Source of the DNA: Candidatus Saccharimonadota bacterium
GTDB lineage: Bacteria; Patescibacteriota; Saccharimonadia; Saccharimonadales; UBA4665
Length of the DNA stretch: 48,906 bases
Direction: 5' to 3'
Assembly (NCBI GenBank): GCA_027345405.1
Contig: DAHWID010000002.1
Span: 1 to 48,906 of the forward strand
The notes below the pieces were generated by a model that had not been told where the DNA came from, made no database searches, and saw nothing but the letters and a program-made list of their open reading frames with translations. This document shows, piece after piece, positions 1 through 10,225 of this stretch; position 1 is the first letter of the stretch, and each line of letters starts with the position of its first letter. Made by a program: the position numbers and the translations under genes.

Positions 1-141
1 GTCGTATTGACGCCTAAACTCGAGCCTACACCTTATCTCGAAAAAATTATGAAGGAAGCTCTAGCTGACTACCGGGATGGCAAGAATATTACAAGAACTA
101 CCAATAAAGCCGAACTTAAGAAGTACTTAGATACTTTATGA
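1..141 (+). CDS. C-terminal fragment of a RelB/Phd-like antitoxin (5' end outside window)
   Basis: Open frame from base 1 to TGA at 139-141 (...MKEALADYRDGKNITRTTNKAELKKYLDTL*), overlapping the toxin start ATGA at 138. Confidence 0.6.
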   Translation, partial: VVLTPKLEPTPYLEKIMKEALADYRDGKNITRTTNKAELKKYLDTL

Positions 142-398
142 TTATCGATTTCCATAAGACCTTTCACAAACAGGCGGTAAACTTAAAGCCTGCACAAAAG
201 AATCGATTAAAAAAGGCTTTGGTATTGTTTGCGGAAGAGCCATATCATCCTGACTTATACAACCAACCACTGACAGGCGAATGGCAAGGATTTAGAAGTA
301 TTAGTTTTGGTGGAGACTGGCGAGCACACTATAAGATTATCGATGACGACACAGTTCTATTTGTAGCTGTCGGCACCCATAGTCAGCTGTATCAGTAA
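138..398 (+). CDS. RelE/YafQ-family mRNA interferase toxin
   Basis: 86 aa; PLTGEWQGFRSISFGGDWRAHYKI...VLFVAVGTHSQLY is typical of RelE/YafQ toxins; 4-nt overlap with upstream antitoxin frame. Confidence 0.8.
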   Translation: MIIDFHKTFHKQAVNLKPAQKNRLKKALVLFAEEPYHPDLYNQPLTGEWQGFRSISFGGDWRAHYKIIDDDTVLFVAVGTHSQLYQ

Positions 399-427
399 GT
401 TAAGATTCAGCCCAACTGGTCTTCATT

Positions 428-464
428 TTGTCTAGGGGTTGCGTTAAAGGCAACCCCTAGACAA
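428..464. terminator. Inverted repeat, probable terminator
   Basis: 15-bp perfect stem ttgtctaggggttgc / gcaacccctagacaa with 7-nt loop, just after the TA pair. Confidence 0.6.
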
Positions 465-653
465 TTGTGCAGGCTGATCATACTCGAAAGCAGAGCGTTC
501 CATGTTTGGCCAGCATGGGTCACCATAATAATGGTGCAGATAAGATTAAAAATAAATATTTATAGTGTTTAAGATCCTGATCAACTTGTCCATAGTCGTA
601 TTTATGTTAGGTCAAATTAATTCTGGTCACATATATACAGGCGTCATAAATTA

Positions 654-1289
654 TTACGGTTTAGTTATGATGGCGAGATTAGATTGGTGCTGGATGCGGA
701 CGTTTGAAGCTGTAAAGAAGTCATTAACTGCTCTTGTTGCACCCGGGAGGCTGCTACGGTTATAGTCATCAATAATTACCGCTCCGCCAGAGCTTAAACG
801 CGGCCAGATCATCTCCAAGCTATTATAGATTGAGTGATAAAAGTCTGAATCAACAAAAGCGAAGGCAATTTGGTTGGGTAAGTCTTTGTTTTTAAGTTCA
901 TTAAACCATGCCTTATGGATCAATGGAGATTTTAGATGAGCATGCTTAAAGTTACGGATTAACTGTCGCTTAGAAGCCTTAAGCTCGCCTGCTTTAAAAT
1001 CAGATCCGGCAACTGAAGCGTCCTCGATCGTCTTGTCTGGTAGGCCTTCGAATGAATCATAAACATGGAAACGTCTGATTGTGGTAGAAGCTTCTAGTAG
1101 CCTGGCTATAAATAATGAGGTAGTTCCTAGATAACAACCAAATTCGACAATATCGCCGGGGATGTGATGTTTTAGTGCTTGATCGAGCCGTTTCAGTATC
1201 AAGGTCAGACGCTCTTTATCCATCTGATCACTTATCAGCTGATGCCGTTCTATAATTTGACTGGTTGAGTTTGCGATATTTCCCGGCAA
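654..1289 (-). CDS. TylF/MycF-type class I SAM-dependent methyltransferase
   Basis: DIVEFGCYLGTTSLFIARLL, VYDSFEGLPD, FAFVDSDFYHSIYNSLEMIWPRLSSGGAVIIDDY motifs. Confidence 0.8.
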   Translation of the reverse strand: MPGNIANSTSQIIERHQLISDQMDKERLTLILKRLDQALKHHIPGDIVEFGCYLGTTSLFIARLLEASTTIRRFHVYDSFEGLPDKTIEDASVAGSDFKAGELKASKRQLIRNFKHAHLKSPLIHKAWFNELKNKDLPNQIAFAFVDSDFYHSIYNSLEMIWPRLSSGGAVIIDDYNRSSLPGATRAVNDFFTASNVRIQHQSNLAIITKP

Positions 1290-1308
1290 AGGGGCGCCTC
1301 ACTTAGCT

Positions 1309-1740
1309 TTAGCGGATGTTATTTAAGAAATCAACAAGTTCTCTAGGGGTCATTTCGGCTTTAACGATGTAGCCGTCAGCCTGTTTTTCAATATCCTGCC
1401 TAACATCTTCGCGTTGTTCGAGGTTAGTTGTAATTATAATCTTGGCTTTCAGATGTGGGGTTTTGTTTGGATCGCGCAAGGTGCGCAAGATTTCTATCCC
1501 GGTCACATTCGGCAACATAAGATCAAGCAGGATGATATCATAGGCGTCGCTTTGGGCTAGCGTTAAGCCCCTGGCTCCGTCAACTTCAAGCGTCACATCA
1601 TAACCTGCCTTGCTTAATGCGCGGATATAAAGTTCACCAATAAAGCGCTCATCTTCGATACAGAGAACTTTTTTTGTTGGCTGGGAGCCGGCTGGTCTGA
1701 CAGTGTCCCCGGGTGTTATTTGTGTGGCGTCGTTATCCAT
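1309..1740 (-). CDS. Response regulator receiver protein
   Basis: VLCIEDERFIGELY...DIILLDLMLPNVTGIEIL; ATG at 1740 (MDNDATQ) preferred over the longer track ORF, which overlaps the kinase. Confidence 0.85.
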   Translation of the reverse strand: MDNDATQITPGDTVRPAGSQPTKKVLCIEDERFIGELYIRALSKAGYDVTLEVDGARGLTLAQSDAYDIILLDLMLPNVTGIEILRTLRDPNKTPHLKAKIIITTNLEQREDVRQDIEKQADGYIVKAEMTPRELVDFLNNIR

Positions 1741-1741
1741 G

Positions 1742-3280
1742 TTATCTCCTATAAAGTGAGTGGTTTTTGATCCAGCCGTGTGCACCACGGGTGATTTCTT
1801 TATTATCACTGTTTTTATTGTCGGCGGCAAGACTGGCGTAAGGTTGGATCGAGAAACCGAATACGCTGCCCTCGCCTACCTTAGAACGAACCCAAATATT
1901 ACCTCCGTGGGCATTGACAATTGCTTTAGCTAAGTAGAGTCCTAATCCGGTCCCCCCAATTTGGCTACGGTTATGGTGGTCGCGGTAAAACTTAGTAAAC
2001 AGATTCGGCATAATGCTTGGACTAATACCTAGACCAAAGTCTTGGACAGTGGTTTCTACTAAACCTTCCTTGGATAAGTGAGCATCAACTTTGATCACCT
2101 TAGAGCTACCGCTGTATTTAATGGCATTGTCTAATAAGTTGTTAATTACTTCATATATGCTTAAGCGATCTACGCCGACGCTTGGTAGATTAGGTGCAAT
2201 GTTGGTTTCAATTGAGATGCCTCGAACCTTAGCGCGTAAGCTGATAGCATTGACCGCGTCAGCTACTATGTCTCCCCAATTTTCTTCATATAATGATAGC
2301 TGCAGCTGGTCGTTATCTACTCTAGCAACATTTAAGATATTATTGACAAATACTGATAGCTGCTGAGCCGTAGCATTCATTTTTTCGATAAACTGCGATA
2401 GATCATTGCGCCCAAGATCTTTTGTTTCGTCCTCAAGTGCCTCGATGTAACCTCTAAGCAGAGTTAGGGGTGTTCGCAGTTCATGTACACTTAGAGCAAC
2501 AAAACTAACGGCCTGATCATCCTGAGAGTATTGTTTGGTATGGTCAAACAATACCACCATAGTTTCGTAATGTTCCGGATTATCTTTGTTGTAATAAGCC
2601 GCAAGATCAAATAACAGTGTCGGGTGGTTATCCAGAACATTGAGGCGTACCCGCTCCCAACTCATTGTCGCAGTGGCACTGCTGGACTTCACTTGTTTTA
2701 GCCAATGTTCGAACGTATTTTCGCTTGGGAAAGACATATCTAAGACCATATAAAAATTCTTCCCAATCATGTCTGTCGTACTGATCCCGATATATTTACC
2801 AGCAGCAGCGTTAGCAAATATAATCGTTTCGGCAGGGTCTAACACGAATAGTGGTAGTGGTAAATTGTTTGCCACAAAGCTTGCATTTAATTCAGAACTT
2901 GGCTGCTTGGGAGCGTTGGCGACAGTTGCGGTAAGCTGCAGAACTTTTGCCGATAAATCAGCGACCAGTTCGCGACCAACTTTCAGCTGATCAATATTAG
3001 GGGGTGGCAGACCCCCTCCTGGTGTAATGTTAATTACTAGTTGCCATAGAGCTCTGAGCGGTGCGATTAAGTGATTGCTCAGGATTAGGGCAAAACTAAA
3101 GCTTAGAACCAGTGCGACACCTAAGAGTATTAGCGAATAAGCCAGATCATTTAAGTGAAGATAAGTTTTGAGTGTTATCCAACAAGCAATCAATATGACA
3201 TTAGCTGCGAGTAGCATCAGTATCAAGCTGGTTAAGTACTGCCGTTTGGTTCGATTTAAATAATTTGAACTACTCGCCAT
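1742..3280 (-). CDS. Membrane sensor histidine kinase (PAS + HisKA + HATPase_c)
   Basis: Two N-terminal TM segments; H-box VHELRTPLTLLRGY; N/G boxes NNLLDNAIKYS, IGGTGLGLYLAKAIV. Confidence 0.92.
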   Translation of the reverse strand: MASSSNYLNRTKRQYLTSLILMLLAANVILIACWITLKTYLHLNDLAYSLILLGVALVLSFSFALILSNHLIAPLRALWQLVINITPGGGLPPPNIDQLKVGRELVADLSAKVLQLTATVANAPKQPSSELNASFVANNLPLPLFVLDPAETIIFANAAAGKYIGISTTDMIGKNFYMVLDMSFPSENTFEHWLKQVKSSSATATMSWERVRLNVLDNHPTLLFDLAAYYNKDNPEHYETMVVLFDHTKQYSQDDQAVSFVALSVHELRTPLTLLRGYIEALEDETKDLGRNDLSQFIEKMNATAQQLSVFVNNILNVARVDNDQLQLSLYEENWGDIVADAVNAISLRAKVRGISIETNIAPNLPSVGVDRLSIYEVINNLLDNAIKYSGSSKVIKVDAHLSKEGLVETTVQDFGLGISPSIMPNLFTKFYRDHHNRSQIGGTGLGLYLAKAIVNAHGGNIWVRSKVGEGSVFGFSIQPYASLAADNKNSDNKEITRGAHGWIKNHSLYRR

Positions 3281-3309
3281 GGCTAGCTCACCCTATTGTA
3301 CTCATAGGC

Positions 3310-4593
3310 TTAATTATATGATGCCTCTTTGGCTGAAGCTAAGGCTGTAATCCAGACTTGTCCGGCATTAAGTTTCAGCGGTTGGCCGCTACTAGCTAAC
3401 GTAAATTCTAGCGGTGCATCGATGCTCGGCTTATTCCATTGCCCAATCGTGACAGATCCGTCTTGAAAGACTAAGGCTTCTCCGCTGCCGATGTCTTGAT
3501 ACACTGAATAATAAGCATCAGAACTATCGAGGCTTCCTTGGCTCCATGGTACAACCATTCCGATAACGACTTTAGGGCTTAACTGCTCATTAGTATTAGC
3601 ATCGATTTGCGGGGCGCCACCTTCGCTACGGTTATAGCTATCAGTCACTGGGTTATAGCTATAGTGTACGTTATAGGTGGAGTATGAAATATTGAAGTTA
3701 ATATTAGTAACATTAGGTTGTTTGACTGGTGCGTCGGTTTTGCGTGGCCAGCCGCTAAAGCTGCTAGTGGTCCAGCCAAGCGAGTTCTCAAGCTTAAGTA
3801 TGTTTTGCAAGTTGGTATAGAGGTTGTGCGGTGCCGGGCGACTGCTAATTCTGGTTGCATAATTGGAGTAATCTAATAGGTCGATGTTCCTAACGTTTTC
3901 CGTATTTATGTCATTAAGGGCTTGAGGGCTACCCCCGGCGTGAACATAAGGCGCGTTAAACCCTAGCTCCCAGTCGATAAAATAAGGTCGGGCCGAACGG
4001 ACTGGTCCGACGTAGGTTGGTAACTGGTCCTGGTAAAGTGCCATAAAGCGAGAAATTCCACCTTCCGTTAGAGCTTCAAAAACTACCCCAGCTTGGCTGA
4101 GCCCAGATTGTGGTCTGGCGGGAGGGGTGTTCTCAATCATAACTGCGGTGATTGGTCGATTATTAAGGCTTGGTGGTATCGGCAGTCCGGTTAGGGTTGA
4201 TGAGACCGTGTTAATCGTTTGGGGTTTAGCTTTGGGTTTTGTTACGGTTGGAATATTAACTGTCAACGGTTTGTGGCTATGCGCAAGATAGATGAGTCCG
4301 CCGCCAGCCGCAATAACTACCACCAATGCTACACCGGCAAGGATCCAGGTTTGTTTTTTGCTTAGCCGCCAGAATTTGTGCTTTTTGGTATTTATAAGCG
4401 CTAATCGTCCGAGCAGCGGTTCATGGGCGGGGTGGTTGCGGGTGCTAGGCTCTGCATCAACATCTGCTCTGCTAGCATTGTCGTCACTTGCAGCCACCTG
4501 GTCGGGAGTCCTGAAGTTGGTTTCAGGGTAGGCTCGGTCAGGTTTACGACCTACTGGTGACACTGCCGGATTTGACCGGATATCATCATGCAT
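3310..4593 (-). CDS. DUF3048 (YerB-like) domain protein, membrane anchored
   Basis: RPITAVMIENTPPARPQSGLSQAGVVFEALTEGGISRFMALYQDQ; TM segment ILAGVALVVVIAAGGGLIYLA. Confidence 0.8.
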   Translation of the reverse strand: MHDDIRSNPAVSPVGRKPDRAYPETNFRTPDQVAASDDNASRADVDAEPSTRNHPAHEPLLGRLALINTKKHKFWRLSKKQTWILAGVALVVVIAAGGGLIYLAHSHKPLTVNIPTVTKPKAKPQTINTVSSTLTGLPIPPSLNNRPITAVMIENTPPARPQSGLSQAGVVFEALTEGGISRFMALYQDQLPTYVGPVRSARPYFIDWELGFNAPYVHAGGSPQALNDINTENVRNIDLLDYSNYATRISSRPAPHNLYTNLQNILKLENSLGWTTSSFSGWPRKTDAPVKQPNVTNINFNISYSTYNVHYSYNPVTDSYNRSEGGAPQIDANTNEQLSPKVVIGMVVPWSQGSLDSSDAYYSVYQDIGSGEALVFQDGSVTIGQWNKPSIDAPLEFTLASSGQPLKLNAGQVWITALASAKEASYN

Positions 4594-4608
4594 AAGCTTA
4601 GTTTATCA

Positions 4609-6036
4609 TTAAAGAGACTCAATCTGCTGAGTAATCCGCCGAAGTACACGTTCCTTGCCGATCAACTCTAATGAGTCCGCCAGCTGTGGGCTCGCGACAG
4701 CTTGTGTTGTAGCAATTCTGATTAAGCTGAAAAGTACGGCCGGTGGTTGGTTAGTCAGTTGAAGTAGAGTGTTAAGCCTGAGGTTTAAGTCGCTGAGGCT
4801 AAAATCACTTGAGTCTAATTGCTCGAGAGTTTGCTTTAGTAAGCTTTTTAGTGTTTCGTGGTTCAGAGCTGACAGTTTGGCATTGTTATTAATCAGATCG
4901 GGGTCAATTGGCAGATCTACAAAAAAGTAAAGCGAGAGTGACGGTAGTTCGGCTAAGTATTTAAGTCGTTCTTGGATTAAGCTTAGGACGCGGCATCGAT
5001 AGTCGGCATCAAACTTGGCTGCTTCCGGTGGCCAAAACCTCTCTGCCCGAAGTTCGAGCTCTTCAATCGGCAGTTGTCGGATATGAGCTCCATTCATCCA
5101 GATTAGCCGTTTTTCGTCAAAGCGTGCGCCACTTTTGCCAACACGTTCTATGGAGAAAGTTTTTAATAGTTCTTCCCGGCTAAAAAGCTCTTTAGTAGTG
5201 CCGTCGTTCCAGCCGAGTGATGCCATGAAGTTAATCAAAGCATCGGGCAAGAAGCCTTCTTCTATATAATTGAGGATATCTTTAGCGCCGTCGCGTTTAG
5301 ATAGCTTTTTATTACCAGAAGGTCCGAGGACCGGTGGGGGCGTGGCAAAAGTCGGATGTTCAATATTGAGAGCCTCGTATAGGTTCAGGTAATTGGGCGT
5401 TGAGGCAATGAATTCTTGTCCGCGGATAACGTGACTAATCTGCATTTCATAGTCATCAACGATGTGCGCAAAATTATATGTCGGATAGCCATCGGATTTA
5501 ATTAGGACAAAATCATCAATTGCATCAGCTTTAGCTGATAGATCACCCATAATCATGTCATGCCAGGCATAATCCTTAGGTTCGCTTTTAAAGCGCAAGG
5601 GTAATTTAGCATAAACCCAGGCCGGCGGATGATCAGGACGATGATTGCGGTAGAGGAATGGTTGGTGGTTCTTGGCTGCTTGATCGTGATACTCAGCTAG
5701 TTGCTCCGGACTTAGCGGATCGGCATAAGCCCGCCCTAATTTAATGAGAGCCAAAGCCCAGTCGCGGTAGATGTCGAGCCGTTCACTTTGACGATATGGT
5801 CCGTAGGGGCCGCCTTTGTCGGGCCCTTCATCGTAGTCAAGCCCCAGTTCATTTAAGCAAGTAATAATGTGCTCGATACTTCCCTGCACTTCGCGACTCT
5901 TGTCGGTATCTTCAATGCGCAGTATAAACTGTCCCCCCTTCTGACGGGCCAACAGCCACGCAAATAGCGCAGTACGGATACTTCCGACATGAAGATAGCC
6001 AGTAGGGCTAGGCGCAAAACGGGTTCGTAAATTCAT
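4609..6036 (-). CDS. gltX: Glutamate--tRNA ligase
   Basis: RFAPSPTGYLHVGSIRTALF (HIGH) and KKLSKRDGA (KMSKS) motifs. Confidence 0.97.
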   Translation of the reverse strand: MNLRTRFAPSPTGYLHVGSIRTALFAWLLARQKGGQFILRIEDTDKSREVQGSIEHIITCLNELGLDYDEGPDKGGPYGPYRQSERLDIYRDWALALIKLGRAYADPLSPEQLAEYHDQAAKNHQPFLYRNHRPDHPPAWVYAKLPLRFKSEPKDYAWHDMIMGDLSAKADAIDDFVLIKSDGYPTYNFAHIVDDYEMQISHVIRGQEFIASTPNYLNLYEALNIEHPTFATPPPVLGPSGNKKLSKRDGAKDILNYIEEGFLPDALINFMASLGWNDGTTKELFSREELLKTFSIERVGKSGARFDEKRLIWMNGAHIRQLPIEELELRAERFWPPEAAKFDADYRCRVLSLIQERLKYLAELPSLSLYFFVDLPIDPDLINNNAKLSALNHETLKSLLKQTLEQLDSSDFSLSDLNLRLNTLLQLTNQPPAVLFSLIRIATTQAVASPQLADSLELIGKERVLRRITQQIESL

Positions 6037-6081
6037 TAATCTATATTAAAGGTTAAATTGCCAAGATGGCCAAATGGATAC

Positions 6082-7071
6082 CTAAGAAGCCAGGGCTAGT
6101 TTAATTATTTGATTGGTGCTTAAACTGTTATTGCCGCTCAGCTGGTACCACACGCCTTTTTTGATCCAGGCAGCTTGGTCGTTGCCGAAGAGATAGATGG
6201 TGTTGTTATTAACGTCGATTTTATGGTAATTGCTGCCTTCAAGTGGAATAACCACGTTAGATACCAATGCTGCAGTATTCCAGCTGCTACTATGCTCAGT
6301 TAGTGTATAGCTGCGTGAGTCGACGTTACTCTTAAAATCGAATCGCACAACTCCGGGATCATATTCGATTGAAGCGAGAGAATAGCCAGATGGACGCTGG
6401 CTTGGTAGAACAGCCGCAAATCCGGCATGTACACTTGCTACTTTGACCATAACACCGGGCATATTGGCATAAATCGCGTAAGCTAGGACGACAAGCGCCA
6501 TGACACCGATCAGCCCAGCTGCTGCCAGGTGAGTGTGTTTACGACGCTTACCGTGGAGGGCTCTTAACTCCTTTTTAGTTAGTTTTGGTTGGGTATGGCT
6601 AGCAGCATTTTCCAGGGCTCTCTCTAACACTCCGGTTGGTGTTGGGGAAGCAATAGCTTGTGCTTGGAGAGTTGATGCTGTATTTGGCATAACTTGTGAC
6701 GTAGTTTGAGCGCTGCGGGTAAAGGCGCCAAAACGAGATATTTTTTGGCTTTTAGCAAAACTTTGTGCACGCCGCAGAAGTCGTTTATCAACATTGCCGA
6801 CATAAGTAGGAGTAGTTATTAGCGGTTTTTGATCCATGGTGTCGAGTGGTGCATAAGCTTGGCTGACCAGGCGAGCAGTCTTTTGCGGTTTAGTGACGGC
6901 GCTGCGCATTAGGGTGTGAGTTGGTTGGGGTTGTTTGCTGACGTGGTGAGGCTGCGAGTGCGTGCTAAAGGTCCGTTGACGCGGAGCTATAATGTCCATG
7001 CTTACTGGCATGGGCTTGCGTTCTTCATAGTCAAGTCCGTTTATTTTTATACTGGCGCGTGTTGGTTGCAC
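6082..7071 (-). CDS. Hypothetical single-TM protein
   Basis: Long ORF, TM segment LAAAGLIGVMALVVLAYAIYA, basic N-terminal half. Confidence 0.6.
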   Translation of the reverse strand: MQPTRASIKINGLDYEERKPMPVSMDIIAPRQRTFSTHSQPHHVSKQPQPTHTLMRSAVTKPQKTARLVSQAYAPLDTMDQKPLITTPTYVGNVDKRLLRRAQSFAKSQKISRFGAFTRSAQTTSQVMPNTASTLQAQAIASPTPTGVLERALENAASHTQPKLTKKELRALHGKRRKHTHLAAAGLIGVMALVVLAYAIYANMPGVMVKVASVHAGFAAVLPSQRPSGYSLASIEYDPGVVRFDFKSNVDSRSYTLTEHSSSWNTAALVSNVVIPLEGSNYHKIDVNNNTIYLFGNDQAAWIKKGVWYQLSGNNSLSTNQIIKLALAS

Positions 7072-7248
7072 GTTTTTTTATTTCCCGTTTACCATCTAAT
7101 TTTAACATAACCGTCATCCCGGCTTTGGTCTATCTTAATCCTACTTGTGCTTGCTCGCAAGTCAACTTAGAATGAAAGATACTTTTATTGAAGAGTTTAG
7201 TTTTTTTAAGCTGCCCTCAATCATCAGCTGTTAAGGTGGTATAAGTAG

Positions 7249-8703
7249 ATGATGGAATATCTTGATCCGGTTAAACAAAAGAACTATCGCATTAGATTGT
7301 GGATAGGTTATGGTTTAGTTACGATCGGAATTGCCATCGGTAGCGTCATTTTATTGTGGGAAGCTTATGGATACAGCGTCAAAAATGGTCAGGTAGTTCA
7401 GGACGGCATGGTGTTTATCTCTAGTCAACCTAATCCTGCCTCAATTTATATTAATGGTGTGCTTAATTCGGCTAGCACTAATACGCGACTAACAATACCG
7501 GCCGGCGTTTATAAGTTTATGCTAACTGCACCTGGCTATCGGCCCTGGGTTCATAACATCCCTATATTGGGTGGTCAAGTCGTACATTATGACTATCCGC
7601 TACTGTTTCCAACAAAGTTAATTAGCACTAAAATTACCAGCTTTTCTACTGCTCCAGCTTTTGCTACACAAAGTCCATCCCAGCAGTATTTAGTGGTGGC
7701 TGATCCATCGAATTTTACGAGTTTTTATTTATACAATCTGACGGCTCCGACAACTCCGCCGGTTACTTTGACCCTGCCCGCGGGTCTAATTACGCCGGCG
7801 GTTACGTCACAGAGCTGGCAAGTGATCGGCTGGGCCGACGATAATTCACACCTGCTCCTAGAACATCTTTATGATGGAACAAGTGAATACATTGAGCTTG
7901 ATACGACTAATCCGGCTAACTCAATTAATATTAACAAGACCTTTAACGTTAACCCGACTAAAGTTACACTTATTAACCTTAAATACAATCAGTTTTATTT
8001 GTATGATGGCTCGACTCAAGTTTTATCGCAAGCCGTTATTGGCAGCCCAGTTACGCAAGTAGCCACTAATGTGCTAGCTTACGACAGTTATAGCAACAAT
8101 CAGTTACTCTATACGACAGCAGCAAATGCGCCTAATGGTCAGGTGAATGTTGACTTATACAGCTCAGGCAGCACTTACTTTGTACGCAACTTACCGATTG
8201 CCACCACATATTTACTAAATATGGCCGGTTATAACGGTAATAATTATGCTGTTTTAGGGGATAGTTCCAGTAACTTTGTTTACATCTATCAAAACCCGCT
8301 TTCCCAGGCGACGTCCGGAAGCAAGATCTTGCCGTTTCGGGCATTACAGATCAATGATCCGACCTATGATTCATTTGCACCGACAGCTCAGTTTATTTTA
8401 GTAGAGAATGGTTCAAGCTTTGCTCTATATGACATTTATAACGATGTGACATACCACTATACAATTTCTGCTCCGTTGCAGCCGCCCGAGGTGCACGTTC
8501 AGTGGATGGACGGTGATCGCTTGGATTATGTCAGCAATAATACGCTTACGGTAATCGATTATGACAATACTAATCAAGTCAAGCTGACCAGTGGCTTACC
8601 ACAGTATCTAACTTTCTTTGCTCCTAATTACCACAGTTACTTTTCGTTAATGCCGAAAGGTACGACAGTCGAGTTAAAGCAAACATCTTTATTGGCGTCT
8701 TAA
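7249..8703 (+). CDS. PEGA-domain membrane protein
   Basis: N-terminal TM; SSQPNPASIYINGVLNSASTNTRLTIPAGVYKFMLTAPGYRPW is PEGA-like; SD-like aaggtgg upstream. Confidence 0.8.
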   Translation: MMEYLDPVKQKNYRIRLWIGYGLVTIGIAIGSVILLWEAYGYSVKNGQVVQDGMVFISSQPNPASIYINGVLNSASTNTRLTIPAGVYKFMLTAPGYRPWVHNIPILGGQVVHYDYPLLFPTKLISTKITSFSTAPAFATQSPSQQYLVVADPSNFTSFYLYNLTAPTTPPVTLTLPAGLITPAVTSQSWQVIGWADDNSHLLLEHLYDGTSEYIELDTTNPANSININKTFNVNPTKVTLINLKYNQFYLYDGSTQVLSQAVIGSPVTQVATNVLAYDSYSNNQLLYTTAANAPNGQVNVDLYSSGSTYFVRNLPIATTYLLNMAGYNGNNYAVLGDSSSNFVYIYQNPLSQATSGSKILPFRALQINDPTYDSFAPTAQFILVENGSSFALYDIYNDVTYHYTISAPLQPPEVHVQWMDGDRLDYVSNNTLTVIDYDNTNQVKLTSGLPQYLTFFAPNYHSYFSLMPKGTTVELKQTSLLAS

Positions 8704-9993
8704 GGAGGAAAATTCACGGCTATACCAGCGCCATATTAGATAAATGACGCCTAAAACGATCGCGCCTGTGACTATCTTTCCCCATATGGTTGAGATATAT
8801 CGCTGCCATAGCGTTGGACCATTGCTTGGAAGTTGTGTCACATTAGTAGATGCGGAAATAGTCGGAGTTGGCGCACTGTCTCCAGTTGGGCTGGGACTAA
8901 TCTGATCACCGACAACGACGAGGCGGTTAAGCGAAGTTCCTGGCGGGTCGCAGGTTATCAGTGTCGCTGTGGCGACGTGGCCAGCTAACGGATTTAATAC
9001 GCTGACGTCGTTCGGGCTGACAATCTTAGTTAAGAATACCTTATATGCATAAATCTTATCTGCATACGTTAGGTAAAATACGTCGCCTTTCACCAGATCA
9101 TGCAGCAGCACAAATGCAAACTTATACTTACCTGGATTTAAAATGTTATTGCTAGAGTGGCCAAAGAAAGCGGCATTGCCGGTTTCTCCGGGTAGAGATG
9201 TTGTTGGATAATGGATTACTCCTCCCTCTAGATCATTTTCAATAACATTTTCATTAGTAGTATGGACATTATAGTTGACGGGGATTTCAACATTAATTTT
9301 CGGAATAATAACTTCCGGAATGGTCGATGGAGCTACAGTCTGCGAGCTTAAAATTATAGGGGTAGCGGTATCTGTTCGGCTGGGTTGGATAAATGGCGCG
9401 ATGATTACTTCGTTAAAGAAACCGAAAAGCAGGATTATTATTACGAGTACTCCCATTGCTAATCCAAATAGAGCCGACTGTAGATGATGTTTCCAGGTTA
9501 AGCGCGGAGCTACAGTTGGGGTTTTTCGCCGAGCGGAAGTGCGTCGGGAGGAACGTGCAGTGTTGATGCCACGACGGTTAATGTGAGCCGAAATGTCTTG
9601 CGCTTTAATCGTTTGTGGAGTTTGGGTTGGAATAACAGTCGGAGCAGTGGGCGTGGTTGCAGCTTGGTTTAACGGGTTTTGATTGCTGGCATAAAATTCA
9701 TCCCAGACTTGCTTTTTCTGTTCTTGGTTTAGTTTCTGGTAGTAGTTATGCCATTCGGTTTGGATCTGAGCTAAACCCTTACCCGAATGCATTAGATCAT
9801 ACATGAATTGCTGGTGCTGACTAAGGTTGTTTGTGCTTTTTACTTCTTGTTCTTCGACTAAAGCGTCCGGTTCGTTAGCATAAAGCACATCAAGCTTGGC
9901 GCGTATAAAATTAGCTGATAGGTTCTGACTTGCGTCAATATCCCCGTCTTTTGGAGATTGGTTGTTGGACTGGTCAATATTGTCTTCTTGCAT
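8689..9993 (-). CDS. Sortase family protein
   Basis: AAFFGHSSN (His), ATLITCDPPGTSLNRLVVVG (Cys/Arg) catalytic motifs; TM segments flanking domain. Confidence 0.88.
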   Translation of the reverse strand: MQEDNIDQSNNQSPKDGDIDASQNLSANFIRAKLDVLYANEPDALVEEQEVKSTNNLSQHQQFMYDLMHSGKGLAQIQTEWHNYYQKLNQEQKKQVWDEFYASNQNPLNQAATTPTAPTVIPTQTPQTIKAQDISAHINRRGINTARSSRRTSARRKTPTVAPRLTWKHHLQSALFGLAMGVLVIIILLFGFFNEVIIAPFIQPSRTDTATPIILSSQTVAPSTIPEVIIPKINVEIPVNYNVHTTNENVIENDLEGGVIHYPTTSLPGETGNAAFFGHSSNNILNPGKYKFAFVLLHDLVKGDVFYLTYADKIYAYKVFLTKIVSPNDVSVLNPLAGHVATATLITCDPPGTSLNRLVVVGDQISPSPTGDSAPTPTISASTNVTQLPSNGPTLWQRYISTIWGKIVTGAIVLGVIYLIWRWYSREFSSLRRQ

Positions 9994-10055
9994 AACTAAT
10001 CAATCAGGGGCGATGCCCTTAACTTCTTTAGTATAGTACAATTAAGGTGTCATTG

Positions 10056-10141
10056 GCCGGAATGGCGGAACTGGTATACGCGCACGACTCAAAATCGTGT
10101 TCCCTTCGGGAGTGAGGGTTCGATTCCCTCTTCCGGCACCA
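10056..10141 (+). tRNA. tRNA-Leu (anticodon CAA)
   Basis: Acceptor gccggaa/ttccggc; anticodon arm cacga-ctcaaaa-tcgtg; long variable arm; ggttcgattcc T-arm; CCA encoded. Confidence 0.95.
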
Positions 10142-10190
10142 AGCACCATGTTTGTTGAATTAAATCTATGATTTTTAAGGCACTTATCCC

Positions 10191-10219
10191 TTGACAGTAG
10201 GTAATCAGGGGTGTATACT
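10191..10219 (+). promoter_or_regulatory. Sigma-70-type promoter of the transposase
   Basis: TTGACA (10191-10196) - 17 nt - TATACT (10214-10219), then 6 nt, then ATG at 10226. Confidence 0.75.
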
Positions 10220-10225
10220 GTAAGT

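Noticed and set aside
565-765. + strand ORF MFKILINLSIVVFMLGQ...
   Set aside because: Overlaps the well-supported methyltransferase on the other strand; second half is antisense codons, no recognised domain
1741-1830. Upstream extension of the response regulator ORF
   Set aside because: Extension lies inside the histidine kinase coding end; ATG at 1740 gives the normal receiver-domain length
9275-9487. + strand 70-aa ORF antisense to sortase
   Set aside because: Antisense shadow; no supporting signal
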